DNA from: SAR92 clade bacterium
GTDB taxonomy: Bacteria; Pseudomonadota; Gammaproteobacteria; Pseudomonadales; Porticoccaceae
Assembly (NCBI GenBank): GCA_014381985.1
Contig: JACNKP010000081.1
Span: 1-64,000 of the forward strand
Length of the DNA stretch: 64,000 bases
Direction: 5' to 3'
Below, one piece after another: positions 47,374 to 56,023 of this stretch. The position numbers were made by a program, and so were the translations under genes. The notes under the pieces are model-generated. The model made no database searches, was not told the DNA's origin, and saw only the letters and a list, made by a program, of their open reading frames with translations. Position 1 is the first letter of the stretch, and each line of letters starts with the position of its first letter.

Positions 47374-48861
47374 TTGACTTCTAAAAAGATAAAAAAAGTT
47401 GTCATCGTAGGTGGTGGAACAGCTGGCTGGATGACCGCAGCCTCTCTTGCCAAATTAATTGGCAAAAATCTTGATATTACATTAATTGAGTCCGATGAAA
47501 TTGGCACTATTGGTGTGGGTGAGGCAACCATACCTACCATGATGACGTTACATCAATTGTTAAAGATTAACGAACAGGAGTTTATGGCAGAGGTCCATGC
47601 CACGTTTAAGTTGGGCATTTCCTTTGAAAACTGGAAGGATGTTAATCACGATTATATTCACTCTTTCGGTTTTACCGGCCAAGATTGTTGGGCTGCTGGC
47701 TTCCAACACTTTTGGCTGAAAGGTAAAGAGCGAGGTATTAGTCAAGAATTTGGCGACTACTGTGTCGAATTACAGGCTGCAAAAGCGAATAAGTTCGCTG
47801 TACTACCCAATAATGGCTTGAATTACGCCTACCATATCGACGCTGGTCGATACGCAAAATTTTTACGCCGATTAGCAGAGAGACACAGCACAAAAAGAGT
47901 AGAAGGTAAAATTACGGTCGTTAATCAACATGACAATGGTGATATTAAGAGCGTGGTCTTAGGGTCAGGAAAAATAGTTGAAGGTGATTTATTTATAGAT
48001 TGCAGTGGGTTTGCAGGCTTACTAATAGAAAAAACATTGAATACCGAATTTGAAGATTGGTCTCAGTGGTTGCCCTGTGACAGCGCGGTAGCGGTGCAGA
48101 CACAATCGGTCAGTGAGCCAATTCCCTATACGCGTGCAATCGCCAGAGAGGCGGGTTGGCAATGGCGCATTCCGCTGCAGTCACGAGTGGGTAATGGGTT
48201 AGTGTTTTGTAGTCAATATCTATCTGATGAAGAAGCAATGCAGACGCTTCTTGATAATGTGGAAGGTAAAGTGCTCACTGAGCCAAGAGTCATTAAATTC
48301 CGCACCGGCCAGCGCAAACAACATTGGAACCGTAACTGCATTGCCCTAGGTTTAGCGGGTGGTTTTGTGGAGCCCTTAGAGTCGACTAGTATCCATCTTA
48401 TCCAAAGAGGCATCATTCGCCTGATGCAAATGTTCCCTTTTGATGGTGTTGTTGAGCCAGACGTCCAAGAGTTTAATACTCAAATGAAAGACGAGTTTTA
48501 TTTTATTCGTGATTTTATTGTCATGCACTACCATTTAACAAATCGGACTGATACGGATTTTTGGCGGCACTGTAAGACTATGGCGATTCCAGAGTCCCTT
48601 CAGCACCGACTAGACTTGTTTAAGAAAACGGGTCGTATATTTCAACAATCCGGCGATGTTTTTGCTGAAAATAGTTGGTCTCAGGTCATGTTAGGGCAAG
48701 GCTTGATTCCTGAACATTATCATCCGATCGTTGACATGATGAGCGATGACGAGCTAGAAAGATTCCTTAAGAATATTAGTATGTCGGTTCAGCAGTCAGT
48801 GTCTAAATTGCCTTCACACCAACAGTTCTTATCTCATTATTGTTCCGCTAAACCTATTTAA
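47374..48861 (+). CDS. Tryptophan-halogenase family flavoprotein, canonical-motif copy
   Basis: A 495-residue FAD-dependent halogenase-like enzyme. It has GGGTAGWMTAASLA for FAD, GVGEATIPT, the catalytic Lys79 (same number as PrnA), the complete WxWxIP motif (WQWRIP, residues 262-267), and PLEST with Glu336. By motif it could halogenate an aromatic substrate using chloride or bromide, O2 and FADH2 from a separate reductase, none of which is adjacent. Many relatives in TonB-receptor loci are annotated this way but have unproven substrates. The start is a TTG at 47374 with AAGAGGA 7 nt upstream. It ends the four-gene cassette. Confidence 0.9.
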   Translation: MTSKKIKKVVIVGGGTAGWMTAASLAKLIGKNLDITLIESDEIGTIGVGEATIPTMMTLHQLLKINEQEFMAEVHATFKLGISFENWKDVNHDYIHSFGFTGQDCWAAGFQHFWLKGKERGISQEFGDYCVELQAAKANKFAVLPNNGLNYAYHIDAGRYAKFLRRLAERHSTKRVEGKITVVNQHDNGDIKSVVLGSGKIVEGDLFIDCSGFAGLLIEKTLNTEFEDWSQWLPCDSAVAVQTQSVSEPIPYTRAIAREAGWQWRIPLQSRVGNGLVFCSQYLSDEEAMQTLLDNVEGKVLTEPRVIKFRTGQRKQHWNRNCIALGLAGGFVEPLESTSIHLIQRGIIRLMQMFPFDGVVEPDVQEFNTQMKDEFYFIRDFIVMHYHLTNRTDTDFWRHCKTMAIPESLQHRLDLFKKTGRIFQQSGDVFAENSWSQVMLGQGLIPEHYHPIVDMMSDDELERFLKNISMSVQQSVSKLPSHQQFLSHYCSAKPI

Positions 48862-48965
48862 TAGATGGAGTGCTCCGGCGCTTAAGGTTGTGCCTAGAGG
48901 CGTTTTGCGTAAGTATGTAACTGACGTAAACTAATAATAGGTAATCTAAAAAAAGGGGCTGACCA

Positions 48966-49583
48966 ATGAGCTTATACGATAAATACATCTTACCGAGTTT
49001 TTTGAACTGCGCTTGCGGTTCAAAACCAATCAATTACCAGAGGGAAAAGGTGGTTCCTCAGGCTTCAGGGGTAATTTTAGAGGTGGGTATAGGCTCTGGG
49101 CTTAATATCCCATTTTATGATCAATCCAAAGTTGAAAAAGTGATTGGGCTTGATCCCTCTGCCGAGCTTAACGCGATGGCAAAAAAGGTTGCTGATAAGC
49201 ATAACTTGCCCGTTGATTTTATGCTGAGTGGTGCCGAAAATATGGCACTGCCTGATAACTATGTAGATACGGTCTTAGTCACCTATACCATGTGTACTAT
49301 TCCTGATGCCTTGAGCGCTAATAAGGAAATGCTCCGCGTATTGAAACCCGGTGGTAAGCTTATATTCTGTGAACATGGCCTGGCACCTGATGCCAATGTA
49401 TCAAAATGGCAGAGCCGCATAGATCCATTTTGGGGGAAGATTGCCGGTGGCTGTCATTTAAATCGAAATATACCTGAATTGATTCGGTTCGCAGGCTTTA
49501 AGATAGAAACGTTGGAAGAGATGTATTTGCCCAGCACACCAAAATTTGCAGGTTACAATTATTGGGGAACTGCGGTCTTATAG
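48966..49583 (+). CDS. Class I SAM-dependent methyltransferase
   Basis: A 205-residue methyltransferase (type 11-like). Motif I is VILEVGIGSGLNIPFY, motif II VIGLDPS, and the C-terminal post-motif region contains VLKPGGKLIFCEHG. The central TYTMCTIPDA segment resembles METTL7/UbiE-like small enzymes. No signal peptide. Its last codons overlap the convergent HxlR-regulator gene by 6 bp. The substrate cannot be told from sequence. Confidence 0.87.
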   Translation: MSLYDKYILPSFLNCACGSKPINYQREKVVPQASGVILEVGIGSGLNIPFYDQSKVEKVIGLDPSAELNAMAKKVADKHNLPVDFMLSGAENMALPDNYVDTVLVTYTMCTIPDALSANKEMLRVLKPGGKLIFCEHGLAPDANVSKWQSRIDPFWGKIAGGCHLNRNIPELIRFAGFKIETLEEMYLPSTPKFAGYNYWGTAVL

Positions 49584-50492
49584 ATTGAACTCCACCTGTG
49601 TTGCGATCAGCTTGTCACCACATTGATCACAGCGTACCTCGGCCTTTAAATTCCCACCGCAGGGACTGTGCTTGACCAACATTGGCTCGCCTTTTCCCGT
49701 TTGGCACCACTTATTACCCCAGCTTAAGAGAGTGACAAAATAAGGGAAAAGGTCACGACCCTTGTCGGTTAGGTGATACTCATAACGCAAGGGACTGGAT
49801 TTATAGGGTTGTTGGCAGAATATGCCTTCATTGACCAACAATTTCAGTCTATCGGAAAGGATATTGGTAGCAACGGGCAATTCTTTGTGGAAATCGTCAA
49901 ACCTTTTTAGTCCGTGAAAAGCCAAAGCCACGAGGTTTGCAGTCCATCGATCGCCCAGTAAATTTATAAGATTTCTGTAGAGAGCCCTGCCTAGGCCATC
50001 GCGTTGAATTGAACTAGATCGGCGGCGCGTTTTAGTCACTCGTTGATCTTTTCCGGCGCCAGGCCCTGGGATAAACACTATGTCTTCACAATGCACACTT
50101 TGGTTACAGCAATCACATTGCATAATAGGCCAAAAGACTTTTCCACAGCCATTATGGCTTAGCTCTACAGAATCCAATTCTGGTGTCGAGAAATACTTGC
50201 GCTCCCAGTTCATCGCCATCAAACCATTATGGTAAAGTTCAATAGATTTTTGGGTCATATGATAGGTGGGTCGTGTTGGGTTAGATTTATTTTTTCGCAG
50301 ACAGTCGACCGATTGAAGCCAATTGAGTCTGTCGCTTAACACCCCTCGGGAGGCCCCAGTAGCAGATAACATTTCAGTAAAGGTGTTAATTCCCCAAAAC
50401 ACTTCTTGAATAATTAAAAGACACCATTTGTCACCAATTTCGTCAAGAGCACGATTTATCGAGCTAGCTTTAGTGCGGAGAGTATTCTTCAT
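49578..50492 (-). CDS. Double HxlR-type winged-helix regulator
   Basis: A 304-residue protein with two HxlR DNA-binding domains: the first around DEIGDKWCLLIIQEVFWG (residues about 15-100), the second around INLLGDRWTANLVALAFHG (about 160-250). Each is followed by a cysteine-rich patch, NGCGKVF..CDCC and SPCGGNL..CDQCG, that could bind a metal, so the protein is an internal duplication. HxlR proteins are usually single-domain dimers of about 110 residues. The ORF track begins at 50549, inside the carotenoid oxygenase gene, but the ATG at 50492 lies 19 bp after that gene's stop and starts a typical N-terminus; neither has a strong ribosome site. It probably controls the neighbouring oxygenase and/or the divergent ligase-thiolase operon. 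Confidence 0.85.
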   Translation of the reverse strand: MKNTLRTKASSINRALDEIGDKWCLLIIQEVFWGINTFTEMLSATGASRGVLSDRLNWLQSVDCLRKNKSNPTRPTYHMTQKSIELYHNGLMAMNWERKYFSTPELDSVELSHNGCGKVFWPIMQCDCCNQSVHCEDIVFIPGPGAGKDQRVTKTRRRSSSIQRDGLGRALYRNLINLLGDRWTANLVALAFHGLKRFDDFHKELPVATNILSDRLKLLVNEGIFCQQPYKSSPLRYEYHLTDKGRDLFPYFVTLLSWGNKWCQTGKGEPMLVKHSPCGGNLKAEVRCDQCGDKLIATQVEFNL

Positions 50493-50511
50493 AAAGGCAG
50501 GTACCCAGAGC

Positions 50512-52017
50512 TTATTTCCAGAGATCCTCGCCGCGGCTCCACCAGGCATGGAATCCAGAGGGGACCCTATGGGGTATCTTTATTCGCGCAATAGGTCCTT
50601 GAGTAATATCTTGAGCATCAAGAATTTGTAATTCCGATGCCCATGTGTGGCTATCGGTTACCAGCGACATTATGTACCCATGGTCCTCGGCACTCTCACG
50701 GTTAGCGCCTTTAACTGGGGCAAAAGGCGTTTCGCTGCCGTAAACACCATCCCCATAGTCCCATTTCGAAGATTGACCGGTGTCATTGTTATATTTGACC
50801 ACGCCATTAAAGCGCAAGGTATGGCCGCCTTCTTCTAACAGCGGGATTCGCTGATGGTAGGCATATTTTGATTTAACGCCCTGATAAATTTGGTTGATTT
50901 TATTGAACTCTGTATTCAAATCATCGATGTCACCTTCCCTGACCTCTCCGGTGACTAAATTAAATCGCCAGCGGTAGTTGTTAGCCTCCAATCTCATATA
51001 GGCCAACATATGTGACAAGGCACCGTCTTCATTTGTTGCAGTAGGCATGGGATTAGTGGATCGACATCCGTCCATAAAGACCCAATCGCCTTCCTCCCAG
51101 CAATTTGACACATGTAAAATAAAGCAGGGCTCACATTCAAACCAACGAACGTCAGCGGTTTGTCCATAACGCGGGATGATGCCAAAACGGGTTGGGATGT
51201 CTTGGTGAAAGCGCAGTACGCGCATATTGTGGTTGCGTAAAATATCCAGATCATGGAAAAAAGGCAAATCATGCAGAATGGTGTAGTTGGCACTGAAACC
51301 TATATCGTGGGGAAGTCTTGGTCCGGGTAAATCTATGGCTACTTCATGTCGAAGTGTTCCATCTGGATTGGCCACGCCATAGGTCATAAAAGGCGCTTCA
51401 TCACCATAGTCCATAAAAATTAATTCGCCGGTGTTCCAGTCCACATGACTGTGGGCTGACATATTACGAAGTGAGCGACCCTTAACATCGAAAACACCTT
51501 GATTTTCCAAGGTAAGGGGGTTCATTTCATAGGGAACGCCTGCGTTGTACCAGGTTGGTATGAGCTTGCCATTAAAAACGATGACATCGGTATTGCCGGT
51601 ATCTTTAATAGGAAAGTCCGGCAGAGAAAAATCAAAGGGTCCCATAACCCCAGGCCATACAGCTTTGTGCTCTGCCAGTTCATGCTGCAGAGCTGCGGTA
51701 TGAATATAACTATTGCGGTAGGAGGCTTTTCCGTCTCTGATATAGACGGCATGGACCATGCCATCACCATCAAACGGGTGGTAGAGGTTTTTCGGTTTAA
51801 AAACAGGATTGGGCCCATTGCGATAATAGGCGCCAAATAAATCAGCGGGTAATTCGCCAATCACCTCAAGATCGTCGATGGCAATTTCGTCGGTTGTTGG
51901 TGCATAGGCGCCATGAAGATAAGGATTATCTAACTCATAAATCCAATCTTGAGTATTATCGAATTGCGGCGCTGATCCGATACATTTTTCAGTAATCTCA
52001 AAGGAACTGCTACTCAT
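50512..52017 (-). CDS. Carotenoid cleavage oxygenase family protein (RPE65/stilbene-oxygenase type)
   Basis: A 501-residue non-haem iron propeller enzyme that splits a C=C bond of an apocarotenoid, carotenoid or stilbene. The family's iron-binding histidines are visible in SAHSHVD, LPHDIGFSAN, FILHVSN and the C-terminal GFHAWW, and DGDGMVHAVYI is a typical N-terminal block. It is different from Blh, which is membrane-bound. No signal peptide. It is followed by the HxlR regulator and is divergent from a nitronate-monooxygenase/ligase/thiolase operon, suggesting that its cleavage products are oxidised and fed to CoA-dependent degradation. Whether the substrate is a carotenoid or a lignin-like stilbene is unknown. 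Confidence 0.93.
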   Translation of the reverse strand: MSSSSFEITEKCIGSAPQFDNTQDWIYELDNPYLHGAYAPTTDEIAIDDLEVIGELPADLFGAYYRNGPNPVFKPKNLYHPFDGDGMVHAVYIRDGKASYRNSYIHTAALQHELAEHKAVWPGVMGPFDFSLPDFPIKDTGNTDVIVFNGKLIPTWYNAGVPYEMNPLTLENQGVFDVKGRSLRNMSAHSHVDWNTGELIFMDYGDEAPFMTYGVANPDGTLRHEVAIDLPGPRLPHDIGFSANYTILHDLPFFHDLDILRNHNMRVLRFHQDIPTRFGIIPRYGQTADVRWFECEPCFILHVSNCWEEGDWVFMDGCRSTNPMPTATNEDGALSHMLAYMRLEANNYRWRFNLVTGEVREGDIDDLNTEFNKINQIYQGVKSKYAYHQRIPLLEEGGHTLRFNGVVKYNNDTGQSSKWDYGDGVYGSETPFAPVKGANRESAEDHGYIMSLVTDSHTWASELQILDAQDITQGPIARIKIPHRVPSGFHAWWSRGEDLWK

Positions 52018-52124
52018 AATACTTAACCCTACTAGTCTTTGATCAAACTATGCCTCACAATGGTCTATTTATGCAAGTTTAAGGCCCGTTTTAGCGGGAT
52101 TTAAAAGAGGATATTTGCCAGTAC

Positions 52125-52140
52125 CTAACCAGTTGGTTAG
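52125..52140. promoter_or_regulatory. Palindrome in the divergent promoter, candidate operator
   Basis: CTAACCAGTTGGTTAG is a 7-2-7 perfect inverted repeat in the 183-bp divergent region between the carotenoid oxygenase and the nitronate monooxygenase genes. It is suited to a dimeric regulator such as a TetR- or HxlR-type protein. It ends 3 nt before the TTG used by the ORF track, which argues for the downstream ATG as the true start. Confidence 0.55.
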
Positions 52141-52200
52141 TATTTGAGCATTGACTGGTCTAACTATAAAACTGAGACTCCAGTATATGGAAAAACGCTA

Positions 52201-53106
52201 ATGTCATTTACCAATCTTCGTTTGCCTGTGATTCAGGCGCCGATGTTTTTACTTTCCGGACCTGAAATGGTCATAGCCAGTTGTCGAGCTGGCATTATTG
52301 GATCATTTCCTTCACCGAATGCTAGGACGGTCGAAATTCTAGATCAGTGGCTTCGGACGATTACTGCTGAGCTCGCAGACTCTCCGCAAGCGGCGCCCTG
52401 GGCTTTAAATTTGGTGATGCATCGCTCCAATCCACGCCGTCATGATGATTTGCAGCTAGCGACAAAATACAGAGCACCTATTGTCATTACCGCGCTAGGA
52501 AGCCCCTCCGAAGCGGTCGAGGCTGTGCATGCCTATGGTGGTAAGTTGTATGCTGATGTCACCACTATTGAGTTTGCTCGTCGCGCGGCAGAAGCAGGTG
52601 TAGACGGCCTCGCATTGGTTTGTGCTGGTGCAGGTGGCCATACAGGACAATTATCGCCCTTTGCGTTTGTTGATGAGGTAAGGCAATTTTTTAAGGGTGA
52701 AATAATTCTCTCAGGCGCTATAGGCAATGGCCGCGCCATTCGCGCTGCGCAGATTCTTGGTGCGGATTATGTTTATATGGGGACGCGATTTATTCCCACC
52801 GAGGAATCTTTGGCTCAGGATGATTATAAGGCGATGGTGGTGGAAGCCAGTGGTTCTGACATAGTCACCTCAGACTCAATTACTGGCGTCAAAGCCAATT
52901 GGCTCAAGGGCAGTCTAATTAAAGGAGGGTACGATATTGATCGTATGCCTCCACCTGGAGCGATTAACTTTTTAGAGGCCGCTAGTGATGTAAAACGTTG
53001 GCGAGACGTGTGGGCTGCTGGACAAAGCGTGGGTTCCAGCGCTAGCTTGCAGACAATCGCGGAAGTGGTAGAGCAGTTAGATCAAGAATATAGGGGCTGT
53101 TTATGA
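52201..53106 (+). CDS. Nitronate monooxygenase/2-nitropropane dioxygenase-like FMN protein
   Basis: A 301-residue TIM-barrel flavoprotein (320 from the track's TTG at 52144). The N-terminal LPVIQAPMF, AGAGGHTG phosphate-binding loop and GADYVYMGTRFI are family signatures. The start ATG at 52201 is preferred because the palindromic candidate operator sits just before 52144 and family members begin about here; GGAA upstream is only a weak ribosome site. In catabolic operons such proteins often act as enoyl or nitronate oxidoreductases of unclear function. Its stop overlaps the next gene's start by 4 nt. Confidence 0.87.
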   Translation: MSFTNLRLPVIQAPMFLLSGPEMVIASCRAGIIGSFPSPNARTVEILDQWLRTITAELADSPQAAPWALNLVMHRSNPRRHDDLQLATKYRAPIVITALGSPSEAVEAVHAYGGKLYADVTTIEFARRAAEAGVDGLALVCAGAGGHTGQLSPFAFVDEVRQFFKGEIILSGAIGNGRAIRAAQILGADYVYMGTRFIPTEESLAQDDYKAMVVEASGSDIVTSDSITGVKANWLKGSLIKGGYDIDRMPPPGAINFLEAASDVKRWRDVWAAGQSVGSSASLQTIAEVVEQLDQEYRGCL

Positions 53107-54788
53107 AGACGTCTTCTCAACAACGGATTGATCTTTACCGCCAGAAAGGATGGTGGGGTGATGCCACCTTGCATGGACAACTAGAATTACATGCACGAGA
53201 GAATCCAGATTTACTAGCGGTTGCCGACCAACCAAACCGCAAAGAGCTAACCGGAGATGAGCCTCGACGGCTCAGCTATGCTGAACTTCATGCAGCGAGC
53301 ACCCAGGTTGCCTGCCAACTTCTTAATAAAGGTATTGGTGCCGACGATAGGATTATCGTACAACTCCCTAATATTGTAGAGCTTGTGATTTGTTATATGG
53401 CGGCCAGTAAGATCGGGGTCATCATATCGCCAGTCCCGATACAATATGGCAGCCACGAATTACATCATATTCGTACAACGATTTCGCCGGCGGCAATACT
53501 CACCGTAGATCACTTTGGCACCACAGAGTTAGCTCAAAATGCAGCAACGATTGAGCAGGATAACGTCCAATTATTAGTCTTTGGAATTGATCTAATTTTT
53601 ACCACAGAAAATGATCCAGGCAGCGACAAACAACTCAGTAATTACCAGAGAACTCATCCCTCAGACGCTGATGATATTCTGACCATTTGCTGGACATCGG
53701 GTACCACGGGAACACCAAAAGGGGTGCCAAGATCGCATAACATGTGGTTTGCGACGGCTCGATCTTGCGTCGAGGCTGGCGATTATCGGGCGGGGGACCG
53801 GTTTTTAAATATCTTCCCTTTGGTTAATATGGCCTCTATAGGCGGATTTTTGTTTCCCGCGTTATTACTGGGCTGCAGTATTGTTTTGCACCACCCTTTA
53901 GACCCAGCGCTTTATTTGGCGCAGTTACAGAATGAAAAGATTAGCTTTACTCTTGCACCACCGGCGCTGTTGAATCAGCTCGCTAAATCAGCAGACATGT
54001 GGGGCCAATTTAATTTCTCTCACATGCGTTCAATAGGGTCTGGTTCAGCCCCTCTAGCTCCTTGGATGATCGAGGTTTTCAATCAACAATATGGTCTAGA
54101 AGTTATCAATTTTTATGGGTCCAATGAGGGTATTAGTCTGTCCTGCACGCCTTTACATACCGCTGACGCTGAGGTTAGAGCGACTATGTTTCCAAGGGTG
54201 GGCTGCGGTATAGATCATTTTGATTCCTACTCCAACACAGCTTTACAAAGTAAGGTGGTCGACACGGAGACGGGAGACGTCATCGTTGAATCTGGCAAGG
54301 TAGGCGAACTACTATTTGCGGGCTCAACAGTGTTTGATGGGTACTTGGGTGCTGACAACACAGGACTTTTTAGTGACGATGGCTATTTCCATACCGGCGA
54401 CTTGGTTGAGATATGTGGTGATCCTCCATGGTTCTATCGCATTGCAGGGCGCAGCAAAGACATTATTAACCGTGGTGGTATGAAGATATCGCCGGTAGAA
54501 ATCGATATATTACTTGAGGGCTTATCCTCTTCTGTTGAGTCGGCTGTGTGCGCCTACCAAGATGATCAGCTCGGCGAAAAAGTATGCGCCTGTGTGGTAC
54601 TTGGCCCGGACACAAATAATATTGATTTAGCGGATGTCATCAAGTTTCTGTCTGACCAAGGACTTGCGAAATTTAAGTTGCCAGAGCGCGTCGAGTTTTT
54701 TGAAAGTTTACCTCGAAACCCTCTTGGCAAGGTTCAGCGTTTCATATTGGAAGAGCTAGTTAGCCAAAGACATGAGGAGTTTAAGTAA
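53103..54788 (+). CDS. Acyl-CoA synthetase/AMP-dependent ligase, aryl or alicyclic acid type
   Basis: A 561-residue adenylate-forming enzyme. Motifs are ICWTSGTTGTPKGVPRSH, NFYGSNEG, YFHTGD and the hinge GRSKDIINRGGMKISPVEI, with the C-terminal catalytic Lys in NPLGKVQR. It resembles the 2,3-dihydroxybenzoate or cyclohexanecarboxylate ligase branch more than fatty acyl ligases. It activates an unknown acid to acyl-CoA for cleavage by the two thiolases that follow. The ATG overlaps the previous stop by 4 nt (ATGA), and its stop TAA shares an A with the next ATG (TAATG). Confidence 0.9.
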   Translation: MKTSSQQRIDLYRQKGWWGDATLHGQLELHARENPDLLAVADQPNRKELTGDEPRRLSYAELHAASTQVACQLLNKGIGADDRIIVQLPNIVELVICYMAASKIGVIISPVPIQYGSHELHHIRTTISPAAILTVDHFGTTELAQNAATIEQDNVQLLVFGIDLIFTTENDPGSDKQLSNYQRTHPSDADDILTICWTSGTTGTPKGVPRSHNMWFATARSCVEAGDYRAGDRFLNIFPLVNMASIGGFLFPALLLGCSIVLHHPLDPALYLAQLQNEKISFTLAPPALLNQLAKSADMWGQFNFSHMRSIGSGSAPLAPWMIEVFNQQYGLEVINFYGSNEGISLSCTPLHTADAEVRATMFPRVGCGIDHFDSYSNTALQSKVVDTETGDVIVESGKVGELLFAGSTVFDGYLGADNTGLFSDDGYFHTGDLVEICGDPPWFYRIAGRSKDIINRGGMKISPVEIDILLEGLSSSVESAVCAYQDDQLGEKVCACVVLGPDTNNIDLADVIKFLSDQGLAKFKLPERVEFFESLPRNPLGKVQRFILEELVSQRHEEFK

Positions 54789-56023
54789 TGAATGCACCAA
54801 TCTATGTTTTGGGGGGATCCCAAACCGACTTTGCTCGCAACTGGGTTCGAGAAGATCTGTCTATTTACGATATGTTTCGAGAGACTCTTGATCAGGCTTT
54901 GACCACAACGGGCATTAGCCCAGATCAAATTGAGGTCGGGCATGTGGGTAATTTTGTGGGTGATCTCTTTACAGGTCAGGGACTAATAGGCGGGTTTTTT
55001 GCCGAGGCGCACCCTGAGTTGTCGTCCATACCAACAAGCCGACATGAGGCCGCTTGTGCTTCAGGGTCGATTGCCATTTTAAGTGCGATGCGGGACATAG
55101 AAAGCGGGCACTATGATTTAGCCTGTGTTTTGGGTCTGGAATATATGCGCAATGTAAATGGTCAAACGGGTGCTGAGTACCTTGGCGCAGCAACATGGAA
55201 AGGCAGAGAGGCCACCAATTGTGAATATCCTTGGCCCTATATGTTCAGTCAGATTATCGATGAATATGATGCGCGTTATGGTATTAACTGCGATTATTTG
55301 AAATCTATTTCAAAAATAAACTTTGATAATGCTCGCCGTAATCCCAATGCTCAAACTCGGAACTGGGATTTCCCACCCCAATGCTATAGCGACGATGATC
55401 AATACAACCCAGTGATTGAAGGTAAGATTAGAAAAATGGATTGTGGGCAAATTACTGACGGTGCAGCCTGTATCTTTCTAGCGAGCGAAAAAGCCGCCAA
55501 GACCTATGCTGCTGAACATAATTTAAAGCTGGATGATATACCGACTATCAAGGGCTGGGGCCATAGGTCTGCGCCAATTAGTTTGGCAAGTAAATTAAAG
55601 TTGAGTGCTGGTAATCCCTTTATATTTCCCCATGTTAATCAAATCATGACTGATGCCTTGGCTCGAGCAGGCTTTACCAGCATTACAGACCTTGACGGCT
55701 TAGAAACCCATGATTGCTTTTCCATTACCGAGTATATGGCGATAGACCATATTGGCCTTACAGAGCCTGGAGAGAGCTGGAAAGCTATCGAAGAGGGTCG
55801 TATTGGAATGGACGGTGATTTTCCGATTAACCCCAGTGGAGGCCTTCTTGGTTTAGGCCATCCGGTTGGGGCCACAGGCGTGCGCATGTTATTGGACTGT
55901 GCAAAACAAGTGACAGGTCAGGCCGGTGATTATCAAATTGCTGGGGCAAAGAACATGGCTACGTTTAATTTGGGAGGTAGCACCACCACCTGTGTAAGTT
56001 TTATTGTCGGCGTTAATTCATGA
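54788..56023 (+). CDS. Thiolase family protein, SCP-x/lipid-transfer-like
   Basis: A 411-residue thiolase-fold enzyme. The nucleophilic cysteine is in HEAACASGSI, the first catalytic His in LETHDCFSITE, and the second in GLGHPVGATG. The usual C-terminal CxGGG block is replaced by TFNLGGSTTT, so the second catalytic cysteine is missing, as in SCP-x-like thiolases that act on branched or sterol-like side chains. It is translationally coupled to the ligase before it (TAATG) and the thiolase after it (ATGA). Likely role: cleavage of a bulky 3-ketoacyl-CoA made in this operon. Confidence 0.9.
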   Translation: MNAPIYVLGGSQTDFARNWVREDLSIYDMFRETLDQALTTTGISPDQIEVGHVGNFVGDLFTGQGLIGGFFAEAHPELSSIPTSRHEAACASGSIAILSAMRDIESGHYDLACVLGLEYMRNVNGQTGAEYLGAATWKGREATNCEYPWPYMFSQIIDEYDARYGINCDYLKSISKINFDNARRNPNAQTRNWDFPPQCYSDDDQYNPVIEGKIRKMDCGQITDGAACIFLASEKAAKTYAAEHNLKLDDIPTIKGWGHRSAPISLASKLKLSAGNPFIFPHVNQIMTDALARAGFTSITDLDGLETHDCFSITEYMAIDHIGLTEPGESWKAIEEGRIGMDGDFPINPSGGLLGLGHPVGATGVRMLLDCAKQVTGQAGDYQIAGAKNMATFNLGGSTTTCVSFIVGVNS

